Shown here piece by piece: positions 1-6,858 of a DNA stretch of 64,000 bases (positions are counted from its first letter, which is position 1; every line of letters starts with the position of its first letter). Both the position numbers and the translations under genes were made by a program. The DNA comes from Nitrospirillum pindoramense. Its GTDB lineage: Bacteria; Pseudomonadota; Alphaproteobacteria; Azospirillales; Azospirillaceae. The stretch spans positions 62,001-126,000 of the forward strand of contig NZ_VITR01000004.1 in assembly GCF_007827955.1 (NCBI RefSeq). Direction: 5' to 3'. The notes under the pieces were generated by a model that saw only the letters and a list, made by a program, of their open reading frames with translations, did not search any database and had not been told where the DNA came from.

Positions 1-13
1 AGAAAAAAACGGA

Positions 14-88
14 TGGTGGGCGCGGTAGGGATTGAACCTACGACCCCCGCCGTGTGAAGGCGATGCTCTCCCGCTGAGCTACGCGCCC
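14..88 (-). tRNA. tRNA-Val (anticodon CAC)
   Basis: The minus strand folds into a complete cloverleaf. The acceptor stem GGGCGCG pairs with CGCGCCC, followed by discriminator A and an encoded CCA at 14-16. The anticodon loop reads TTCACAC, giving CAC, which decodes GUG valine. The T arm carries GGTTCAATC. A run of seven T on the minus strand (positions 3-9) follows and may help to end transcription. It is identical to the copy at 162-236. Confidence 0.96.
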
Positions 89-103
89 ATCCGTCCGGGC
101 TGT

Positions 104-150
104 GCCAGCTTCCGCTGGCGGCAACATGATCTAAGGCATTGATCATGTTG
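104..150. repeat. Two hairpins in the spacer between the tRNA genes
   Basis: GCCAGC-TTCC-GCTGGC (104-119) and CAACATGATC-N9-GATCATGTTG (122-150) are perfect inverted repeats that fill the 73-base spacer. Neither is followed by a T run, so they look more like processing signals or a remnant of the intergenic repeat at 1599-1759, which contains a near-identical first hairpin (GCCAGC-ATCC-GCTGGC), than like terminators. Confidence 0.7.
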
Positions 151-161
151 GTTTCGACGGA

Positions 162-236
162 TGGTGGGCGCGGTAGGGATTGAACCTACGACCCCCGCCG
201 TGTGAAGGCGATGCTCTCCCGCTGAGCTACGCGCCC
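162..236 (-). tRNA. tRNA-Val (anticodon CAC), second copy
   Basis: This is an exact duplicate of the tRNA at 14-88, including the encoded CCA (162-164) and a few flanking bases on both sides. It is promoter-proximal: transcription starts to its right, so both genes are probably made as one precursor. The flank identity suggests a recent tandem duplication or gene conversion. Confidence 0.96.
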
Positions 237-253
237 ATCCGTCGTGGGGGCGG

Positions 254-282
254 TTTGTAGAGGGATGGGGGGCTGGTGTCAA
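254..282 (-). promoter_or_regulatory. Sigma-70-type promoter for the tRNA-Val pair
   Basis: On the minus strand TTGACA (277-282) is followed by 17 bases and TACAAA (254-259), ending about 18 bases before the mature tRNA at 236. The -35 box is a perfect consensus and the spacing is ideal, as expected for a stable-RNA promoter. Confidence 0.85.
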
Positions 283-376
283 TATGCTTGTTCGGGGCCG
301 ATGTTAAATCCATTCTGGGGCCGTCCCGGGGACCGGTCGGATGCTGGGACAGGGGTTTCTGAGGGAAGGAATGGGT

Positions 377-1591
377 ATGCGCGTCGCCTTGTGCCTGAGC
401 GGCCAGCCGCGGACCTGGCGTCATTGCATCGACAGCCTGTACCGCTTCGTGGCCCGCCACGAGGTCACCACCTTCCTGCATCTGTGGGATGAGGTGCCGG
501 AGGAGGAGCGGTCGGAGGTGCTGGCCGCCTATCAGCCGGCCGCGCATCTGGTGACGGCGCGTCCGCCCTTCGCGGCGGAGAAGCGGCGCATGGCGGAGCG
601 CTGGCACTACCGCCCGCCCTTTTCCATCTTCGACATGTTCCACGCCGTGCAGCAGGTCCTGACCCTGGCGCTGGGCCATAAGGGGGCGGACGGCAAGGCG
701 GCCCCCTTCGACGCCATCATCCGGGTGCGCTATGACAGCCGCTTCGACGACACCCTGCCGGATGACTGGTTCCGCACCCCCGGGCTGATCACCCCCGACA
801 GCTGGTCCCCGCCCGCCGGGTACAACGACCAGTTCGCGTTCGGCCGCCCGCCCTTCATGCGCCTCTACGCCGCCTTCGCCACCTGGCTGCCCCGGGGGAT
901 GGAGGGGCATGAGCGGCCGGTGTTCCAGCCGGAGGTGGTGCTGCGCCATTACCTGGACCGCGTGGCCATGGTGCCCGTGCGCCAGGCGCCGCTGCGCATC
1001 ACCCTGCTGCGCGAGGGGCAGGAGGATGTGCCCTTCGACAAGCTGACGGACCTGCCCATGGTCCACGCCCAGAAGGCCGCCGCCTGGAAGCAGTACGCGG
1101 TCGAGGGCCTGCCGCCGGAGCTGGTGGAAAAGCTGGACTTCTCCCATTACGCCGAGGCGCCGCTGGTGGTGGACCAGCAACTGGAGGCCCTGCTGGCCCC
1201 CATGGGGGAGGAGGCGCAACACGCCCTGCTGCGGTCCCCCTGGGCCGAGCGCATCGTGGCCGTGGACTCCTTCCTGGCCGCCCAGGTGTCGCAACGCTCC
1301 GGCAACGGCACCCTGACGGGGGAGGAGTATGAGCGGCTGCGCCTGCTCTGCGCCGGCCTGATTTACCGCATGCCCCGGGACAGCATGATGGACCCGGATT
1401 CCGCCATCCTGCACGTGCTGTCCTGCAACGTGGTCGACGCCACGCGGGTTTCCGAATGGCTGAACGTGGTGGGCGATCCGGGGCGGGCGGCGCTGCAGCG
1501 GCGGCTGACGCGCCTGACCATCCTGGCGGCGGCCATCGCCCACGCCGACCCCTTCGAGCAGGACTTCCGCCTGGGCTGGCGCCTGAACTGA
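377..1591 (+). CDS. Glycosyltransferase-like protein of unknown specificity
   Basis: This 404-residue protein opens with MRVALCLSGQPRTW. The R-x-A-x-C-x-SGQPR-x-W signature is seen in uncharacterised proteins of surface-polysaccharide gene sets, and later DAIIRVRYDSRF and DNQFAFG-like stretches (PAGYNDQFAFG) resemble acidic sugar-nucleotide sites. There is no signal peptide or membrane segment, so it is probably cytoplasmic. ATG 377 is chosen over 371 and 341 because GGAAGGA (364-370) then lies 6 bases upstream. It stands alone, convergent to the molybdenum-cofactor genes. The transferase role is inference and no catalytic residue can be assigned. Confidence 0.72.
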   Translation: MRVALCLSGQPRTWRHCIDSLYRFVARHEVTTFLHLWDEVPEEERSEVLAAYQPAAHLVTARPPFAAEKRRMAERWHYRPPFSIFDMFHAVQQVLTLALGHKGADGKAAPFDAIIRVRYDSRFDDTLPDDWFRTPGLITPDSWSPPAGYNDQFAFGRPPFMRLYAAFATWLPRGMEGHERPVFQPEVVLRHYLDRVAMVPVRQAPLRITLLREGQEDVPFDKLTDLPMVHAQKAAAWKQYAVEGLPPELVEKLDFSHYAEAPLVVDQQLEALLAPMGEEAQHALLRSPWAERIVAVDSFLAAQVSQRSGNGTLTGEEYERLRLLCAGLIYRMPRDSMMDPDSAILHVLSCNVVDATRVSEWLNVVGDPGRAALQRRLTRLTILAAAIAHADPFEQDFRLGWRLN

Positions 1592-1598
1592 GCCGTTC

Positions 1599-1759
1599 GG
1601 TATTTGATCGTAACCGCTCAAATACCTTCTCAGACACCGGGCGCCAGCATCCGCTGGCTTGGATTTTCCTCAATTTCCAGTCCGCCTTCGGCTCCCCGGA
1701 AATCTCCGGCGCCCGCCGTCGCGGGCTACAGCGGCACGAGCCGCTGTCTCGTGCCGCTG
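1599..1759 (+). repeat. Intergenic repeat, copy A, flanked by two hairpins
   Basis: The element starts 7 bases after the stop at 1591 with GGTATTTGA-N10-TCAAATACC (1599-1626). A core begins at CTCAG (about 1629) and runs through GCATCCGC (1648-1655), CAGTCCGC (1678-1685), GCTCCCC (1691-1697) and GTCGC (1718-1722). A 12-bp hairpin with a 7-base loop closes it, CAGCGGCACGAG / CTCGTGCCGCTG (1729-1740 with 1748-1759). The core aligns with the reverse complement of 50381-50509. No T run follows, so it is not an ordinary terminator. No reading frame is evident. Confidence 0.72.
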
Positions 1760-1769
1760 ATGTGAGCCA

Positions 1770-3452
1770 TCAGGGGACAGATTCCACAGCCGGCTCCGCG
1801 GCTGACTCCCGCAGCGGCGCCAGGCTGCGCAGGGCGGCCAGCGCGTCGGGCGTGTCCACGTCCAGGTGAACGCCGTCCTCGGCCGGCACCTCCGTCACGC
1901 GGTCAGCATGAAGCGCCAGCAGCCCGCGGGCACCCTGGTCGCCGCTGATCCCGGCCATGGCGGGAATCAGATCCGCCGGCCACAGCACCGGGTTGCCGCG
2001 CCGCCCGTCCGCCACCGGCACCACGATGGCGCCGCCACGCTCTTGCCGGAACCGCGCCAGGAGGCGGTGTTGGACGGCTGCGGTCACGCGCGGCATGTCG
2101 CCCAGGCAGACCAGCACGCCCGCCGTGTTCCCGTCCAGGCTGGCCAAGCCCGCCTTGAGGGAGGCGCTGAGCCCCGCCGCATGGTCCGGCGCCTCGATGA
2201 AGCGGACCGCCAGCCCGGCCAGGGCGGCCCGCACCTCGGCCGCCTGGTGGCCCAGCACCACCGTGACCCGGCCCGGGTTCGCCGCCAGCGCCGCCGTCAC
2301 CGCGTGCCACACCAGCGGGCGCCCGGCGTAATCGGCCAGCAGCTTGTTGCTGCCCATGCGCCGCGCGGCCCCCGCCGCCAGCACCAGGGTGGTGACGGGG
2401 CCCACCGTCGACGTGTGCGCCGGGGAAGGTGCCGCGCGCTGGCGCGGCATGGGACGGCTGGGGATGTCCGTCAGCAGGCCGCCGACGCCCATGCCCATGA
2501 TGTCGTCCGGCGTGACCTCCATCCCGGCAGCGATGCGCTGCAGGATCCAGTCGAAGCCGTTGACGCGAGGCGAACGGGCGCAGCCTGGCAGGCCCAGCAC
2601 CGGCACACCGTGCAACCGGGCCAGCAGCATCAGGTTGCCCGGGTCCACCGGCATGCCGAAATGCAGCACTTGGCCGCCCGCGCCCTCGATGCCGGCCGGC
2701 AGGACGTCGCGCCGGTCGGTGATGGCGGAGGCGCCGATGACCAGCAGCAGGTCCAGGTCCTGGCCCGCAAGCGTCTCCAGCGCGCCGGCGACGGACGCCG
2801 CGTCATGGGCCGTGCGCCGTTCGGCCACCAAGGTCCCGCCCACCTGGGCCAGGCGGGCGGCGGTGACGCCGGCGGTCTTGTCCAGGGTGACGGCCTTCAG
2901 GCCGGGCAGGCGGGTCTGCACCAGGCCGGCGCGAATGCCGCGCCAGGGGGCCAGGCGGAGGATGGACCCGGCGTCGGCCGTGGCCTCGCCGGCGGCGACC
3001 GCCGTCACGCGGGCGAGCAAATCGGCCGGCACGGCGAAGGGGATGATCTTGACGGTGGCGGCCATGGTACCCGCTTCCAGGGGCGTATGCGCGGCGACGG
3101 TGGCGACCGTCACCGCCTCATGCACCTGGTTCAGGCGGTTGAGGCGCGCGGCATCTACCAGCAGCAGGCCGGCGCGCTCCGCCATCAGGTTGACGCGGCC
3201 GGTGGTGGCCCGCGTCAAAGCCAGTCCCGGGCCGGCGATGGCGCTGGCCACCTGGGAGGCGGCCGCATCCTCCCCCACATCGCCCGTTTCCAGCCGCACG
3301 GCAACCACCTCGGTCACGCCGATGGCGGCCAGGTCCGCGAGATCGGCCGGCGTCAGCCGCCGTCCCTTGGGATAGCGCAACGCCCCGGCCTTCAGGCTAT
3401 GGGCCAGCACGGCCCCCTCGGCATCGGCGACGGGCAGGGGGCCGAACAGCAT
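1770..3452 (-). CDS. Molybdopterin-binding / MobA-like nucleotidyltransferase fusion (MocA-type)
   Basis: The protein has 560 residues and two parts. The N-terminal ~340 residues form a MoCF/MoeA-like molybdopterin-binding region (LLLVIGASAITDRRD, GLPGCARSP). The C-terminal ~200 residues form a MobA/MocA-type nucleotidyltransferase with the P-loop-like LVLAAGAARRMGSNKLL and the metal site GDMPR. In characterised relatives this domain transfers CMP to molybdenum cofactor for xanthine or CO dehydrogenase type enzymes. It follows the XdhC gene with a 5-base gap, so the two are co-transcribed. No hydroxylase subunits are in the window. Which nucleotide it uses is unknown. Confidence 0.88.
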   Translation of the reverse strand: MLFGPLPVADAEGAVLAHSLKAGALRYPKGRRLTPADLADLAAIGVTEVVAVRLETGDVGEDAAASQVASAIAGPGLALTRATTGRVNLMAERAGLLLVDAARLNRLNQVHEAVTVATVAAHTPLEAGTMAATVKIIPFAVPADLLARVTAVAAGEATADAGSILRLAPWRGIRAGLVQTRLPGLKAVTLDKTAGVTAARLAQVGGTLVAERRTAHDAASVAGALETLAGQDLDLLLVIGASAITDRRDVLPAGIEGAGGQVLHFGMPVDPGNLMLLARLHGVPVLGLPGCARSPRVNGFDWILQRIAAGMEVTPDDIMGMGVGGLLTDIPSRPMPRQRAAPSPAHTSTVGPVTTLVLAAGAARRMGSNKLLADYAGRPLVWHAVTAALAANPGRVTVVLGHQAAEVRAALAGLAVRFIEAPDHAAGLSASLKAGLASLDGNTAGVLVCLGDMPRVTAAVQHRLLARFRQERGGAIVVPVADGRRGNPVLWPADLIPAMAGISGDQGARGLLALHADRVTEVPAEDGVHLDVDTPDALAALRSLAPLRESAAEPAVESVP

Positions 3453-3457
3453 GGGCG

Positions 3458-4597
3458 TCAGCGCCCCGCACCGGCGCGTTCGGCCTTGGCACCGCGCAGG
3501 GCCAGGGTGACCTGCGCCAGGATGGACACCGCGATCTCCGCCGGAGTCACGGCGCCGATGTCCAGGCCGACGGGGCCCTGGATGCGTCCCAGCGCCGTGG
3601 GGCCGAAGTCGGCCATGCGGTCCAGCCGCCGCTGATGCGTCTTGCGGCTGCCCAGGGCGCCGATGAAGAAGGCGTCGCTTTCAAGCGCCGCGCGCAGGGC
3701 CGGCTCATCCAGCTTGGCGTCGTGGGTCAGGGTGACCACGGCGGTGCGCCGGTCGGGCGCCAGGGCCGCCACGGCGTCATCCGGCCATTCCCGCACCAGC
3801 GTGACCCCGGCGGCGTCGGGGAAGCGGGCGGCGCTGGCGAAGGCGGCGCGCGGGTCCACCACGATCACCTCATAACCGGCCAGGCGGGCCATGGGCGCCA
3901 GCGCCTGGGCGATGTGCACGGCACCCACCAGGACCAGGCGCAGGGGCGGGTTCCACACCTGCGCGAACCATTCCCCGTCCATGTCCTCCCCCTCCGGGTC
4001 CTCCCCTTCCGGGGTCCGGAAGGTGATGAGGGTGGAGCGGTCGCGGGCCACAGCGTCGAGCACCTGGGCGCGGATGTCGTCGGGTAGGGCGGTTTCGCCC
4101 TGCTGGCGGTCGGCCTCCACCAAGGTCTGCTGTCCCGTGGCAAGGTCGGTCACCAGGGCGGCCGGCCGCTTGGCGTCCGCGGCGGCCAGCAGGGCGGAGA
4201 GCAGCCGCCGGCGGGTGGCGCCATGGCCGGGGCCGACGGGGGCCACGTAGATGCGCACGGTGCCACCGCAGGCCAGCCCGACCTCCCACGCCCGCTCATC
4301 GGGCACGCCGAAGGTCAGCAGCCGCGGCTCCCCATCCTCCAGGGCGCGCAAGGCCTCTTCCACCACCGCGCCCTCGACGCAGCCGCCGGAGACGGAGCCG
4401 ATCATGGTGCCCGCCGCGTCCACCGCCAGCTTGCTGCCCACCGGCCGGGGGGAGGAGCCCCAGGTGGCGATGACGGTGGCGATGGCCGCCGGGCGCCCTT
4501 GCGCCAGCCAGCCCTCGACCGTGCGCAGGATGGACAGCTCGTCCACCGGCGCGTTGACGGTGAACGGAATAAGGGGGGCGGACGGATCAGCGGTCAT
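3458..4597 (-). CDS. XdhC/CoxI family molybdenum-cofactor maturation protein
   Basis: From ATG 4597 the protein has 379 residues. The N-terminal XdhC domain contains WGSSPRPVGSKLAV and SVSGGCVEGAVVEEA. The C-terminal part is a Rossmann-like fold (LVLVGAVHIAQ, then IVVDPR). Family members bind sulfurated molybdenum cofactor and hand it to xanthine or CO dehydrogenases. The frame stays open to 4693, but that extension lacks family similarity. ATG 4621 is a possible alternative, since the ribosome binding site at 4597 is weak. It is the first gene of the pair with the MocA-type fusion at 1770-3452. Confidence 0.88.
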   Translation of the reverse strand: MTADPSAPLIPFTVNAPVDELSILRTVEGWLAQGRPAAIATVIATWGSSPRPVGSKLAVDAAGTMIGSVSGGCVEGAVVEEALRALEDGEPRLLTFGVPDERAWEVGLACGGTVRIYVAPVGPGHGATRRRLLSALLAAADAKRPAALVTDLATGQQTLVEADRQQGETALPDDIRAQVLDAVARDRSTLITFRTPEGEDPEGEDMDGEWFAQVWNPPLRLVLVGAVHIAQALAPMARLAGYEVIVVDPRAAFASAARFPDAAGVTLVREWPDDAVAALAPDRRTAVVTLTHDAKLDEPALRAALESDAFFIGALGSRKTHQRRLDRMADFGPTALGRIQGPVGLDIGAVTPAEIAVSILAQVTLALRGAKAERAGAGR

Positions 4598-4814
4598 GAA
4601 CACCAACGCATGGGACACCATTACGGGACCTGGGCTGCTGCATTGTCGATGGCGACATGCCCGGTCTTCCCCAAATAAGGGGTGTGGGGGCACTTTGCCA
4701 GCGCGGACATGGAGGACGGATAAGGATTCCAGCGGGCCGTACTTTGGTGGTGTTGCGCGGATAAATCGTAAGTCCTACGGTGTCTTCATCCTGTCACGCG
4801 TGCGGGGCTTGGCC

Positions 4815-5252
4815 ATGATGTGCGGCGAGATGCGGTATTCTTCTAAGATTTTCCTGGTTCTCCTGGGGGCGCTTGCAGGGCTGGTGGTCGCCATGGGCCT
4901 GTCCGGCCTGATCCTGACCGCGGTGTGGGGGGACGCTGTACCCCCGTCCTGTGTGGCCGGTGGCGGCCTGTTGCTGTTCCAGGCGGCAGCCACCGCCATC
5001 TTTTACTGGCGCCGCGTCCATGCCGCGCGGCGCATGGGACAGTTGGTGTCCACCCGTGCCACGCGGGGCGTGCGCCTCATGGGGGCGGAGGCTGCTTTCC
5101 TACCGATTACTATTTGCCTTCCGGCCATGGCGACGGCGCGTGGCGCTTCGTTTCAGGAGTGGACGCCGTTCCTTCTGACGTTGCTGGTCGCGGGGCTGCT
5201 GGTCATGCTGGCGGCTTTCCGCCTGACGCGGGCGGAGCCGCAAGCGTGCTGA
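4815..5252 (+). CDS. Small hypothetical inner-membrane protein
   Basis: This 145-residue protein has four predicted membrane segments: IFLVLLGALAGLVVAMGL, a second around VAGGGLLLFQAAATAIFYW, a short third near AFLPITICLPAMA, and FLLTLLVAGLLVMLAAF. I do not recognise the family. ATG codons at 4815, 4818 and 4830 are all possible, and none has a strong ribosome binding site. It is divergent from xdhC and its stop lies 4 bases from the end of the convergent CoxG-like gene. The longer open frame upstream of 4815 is antisense to xdhC and was not used. Confidence 0.55.
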   Translation: MMCGEMRYSSKIFLVLLGALAGLVVAMGLSGLILTAVWGDAVPPSCVAGGGLLLFQAAATAIFYWRRVHAARRMGQLVSTRATRGVRLMGAEAAFLPITICLPAMATARGASFQEWTPFLLTLLVAGLLVMLAAFRLTRAEPQAC

Positions 5253-5256
5253 TCGT

Positions 5257-6000
5257 CTAGCGGATCAGCACGATCAGCAGCAGCAGGACCAGGACCAGCA
5301 GCGGGATCCAGATCATGGGGCGCAGGCCGGCATGGGTGACCGGGTGCGCCACCGTGGGCGCCGGCTGGGTGTCATCGGCCGCCGCCGCTGGGGGCACCGG
5401 TTCGGGGGGCAGGGATATGCCAGCCGATCCCAGCGCCTCCGCCTCCGTCGGCCGCACCTGATGCTCGATGGCGCGGGCGTGGGTTTCCGGTTCCAGGGGC
5501 AGGGTGGCAGGTTCGGTGGCCGCCTCGGAGGCGACTTCTGACTGGGCGGCCATGACCAGGGACGGTGCCATGGCCTCGCTCAGCGGCGCCATCTCGACCA
5601 GCGGGATGGACTCCGCCGGCACCGCTTCGGAAATGGCGGCGGCGTCGACGGCGGGTTCGGCCAGGGCCACATCCGCGACCAGGGCGGCGTTCGGGCCGCT
5701 TGCGGACTCCAAGAGAGCCGCCAGGTGGGCGAAGAAGGCGCGGGTGTCCTCCTCGGCGCCCGCGTCGATCTCCGCGTCGAAGGCCAGGCGCGTCCGGCCA
5801 TCGCCGGTGTCGGTCAGCCGAACCAGGGCTCGTTGGCCGTCACCGTTCAGGACGCAGGCATGGGGCGGTTCCAGGTCCGACAGGGTGAGGGTGCTGGAAT
5901 ATCCCGGCGGCACGCTTTGCCGCAACACCTCGGCGTCGTTCAACGCCGCCCAAACCCGATCCTGCGGGGCCGCGATCAAATATTCGCCGGTAATGTCCAT
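5257..6000 (-). CDS. CoxG-like SRPBCC protein with C-terminal membrane anchor
   Basis: The 247-residue protein starts MDITGEYLIAAPQDRVWAAL and continues NDAEVLRQSVPPG, which is the CoxG (carbon monoxide dehydrogenase subunit G) opening. LSDLEPP is a second family motif. The strands usually found between these motifs are missing, so the domain is only ~100 residues instead of ~145. A ~115-residue Ala/Pro/Glu-rich linker follows, then a single membrane segment (WIPLLVLVLLLLIVLI) at the C terminus. CoxG proteins tether molybdenum hydroxylases to the membrane. The nearby XdhC and MocA-type genes support that role. ATG 6000 is chosen by homology. Confidence 0.75.
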   Translation of the reverse strand: MDITGEYLIAAPQDRVWAALNDAEVLRQSVPPGYSSTLTLSDLEPPHACVLNGDGQRALVRLTDTGDGRTRLAFDAEIDAGAEEDTRAFFAHLAALLESASGPNAALVADVALAEPAVDAAAISEAVPAESIPLVEMAPLSEAMAPSLVMAAQSEVASEAATEPATLPLEPETHARAIEHQVRPTEAEALGSAGISLPPEPVPPAAAADDTQPAPTVAHPVTHAGLRPMIWIPLLVLVLLLLIVLIR

Positions 6001-6326
6001 GGGGGACGTCCTCATTCTGCCAATTCCCGCGACCGTACTGGGCATGCGCCTTCGGGGCAAGTGTCCGGAAAGCCGCGTGTTCCGTCCTCGTGGGGCGCAG
6101 GGGGGCGTGTCGTGCCGGCGGACGCCTGGCCAATCGGATTAGGCTTTATTGCGGTAGACCAAAAAAAGCGGCTCGTTTCCATTGCCGGATGGAATGGACA
6201 GTCTTCGACAAAGGCAATAACCGTGAGGATGATATTGGCCCAATGACGGGGGCGCCTGGGGCCTCTATTAGGGGAAGTCTACCCTTCCCTTGAGATCTGA
6301 TTCGATTCGCGGTAGGGTGGTGCATC
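6001..6326. other. Intergenic region between divergent genes
   Basis: These 326 bases separate the CoxG-like gene from the gene at 6327. They include an AT-richer patch near 6135-6240 and a small hairpin GGGAAG-N6-CTTCCC near 6273-6290. I see no convincing -35/-10 pair and no supported reading frame. Confidence 0.5.
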
Positions 6327-6824
6327 ATGATCATGATACCGCCGCCGCCTGTCCTGGACCTCAGCCCCGCCCACCCGCCGGCGGCGTCGCTGCATGTCGA
6401 CCGGGTTGACGCGGTGCAGGAGAGGGAGGCGCGGCAGCGCGACCGCCGTCGCCGCCCGCCCACCGAGGCGGGGCAGCGTCATGGCCGTTCCCTCTTCGAC
6501 GACATCGTGGATGAGGCCGACCCCACCGGCGCCCTGGAACCGCACCATGAGGAACGGCTGCGCCAGAACCTGCGCGGCCTGGTCCGCAGTGGGGCCCCGA
6601 TGGCGCCACCGGCCCCGGGCCAGGAACTGGCCCATGTGGTGGATCACCTCGCCCCCCAGCATGCGGAGCTGAGCGATGCCGAGCGGCTGGAGAACGCCCG
6701 CCTGGCCGACGCCCTGCGCCAATGCCTGGCGGTGCATAGCGACGGTGCCCGCAAGATCGCCAGCTATCTGCAGGCCCTGTTGGCCCAGAACGGCGAGATC
6801 CATCATGTGGAACTCACCGTCTGA
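6327..6824 (+). CDS. Hypothetical protein
   Basis: This 165-residue soluble protein has a proline-rich start (MIMIPPPPVLDL), a very basic stretch near residues 35-50 (REARQRDRRRRPP) and a helical C-terminal half (LSDAERLENARLADALRQCL). No family is recognised. A GGTGG stretch about 6 bases before ATG 6327 could serve as ribosome binding site. The opposite strand is also open here (6279-6827), but its product has only low-complexity antisense character, so the plus strand is preferred. It converges on the ClC gene with 34 bases between stops. Confidence 0.55.
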   Translation: MIMIPPPPVLDLSPAHPPAASLHVDRVDAVQEREARQRDRRRRPPTEAGQRHGRSLFDDIVDEADPTGALEPHHEERLRQNLRGLVRSGAPMAPPAPGQELAHVVDHLAPQHAELSDAERLENARLADALRQCLAVHSDGARKIASYLQALLAQNGEIHHVELTV

Positions 6825-6858
6825 CACGACCGCTTGGCGTGAGGCTGTCCGATTGGCG

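Noticed and set aside
227-1621. Long minus-strand open frame opposite the glycosyltransferase-like gene
   Set aside because: Its product is His/Gln/Gly-rich antisense sequence without any family feature, while the plus strand has the SGQPR signature and a good ribosome binding site.
1866-3635. Plus-strand 589-residue open frame opposite the MocA-type gene
   Set aside because: It is an antisense shadow in high-GC DNA; the minus-strand protein has clear molybdopterin and nucleotidyltransferase motifs.
6279-6827. Minus-strand open frame opposite the hypothetical gene at 6327
   Set aside because: The translation is Gln/Gly-rich without structure and the plus strand has the better start. It remains the least certain strand choice in the window.
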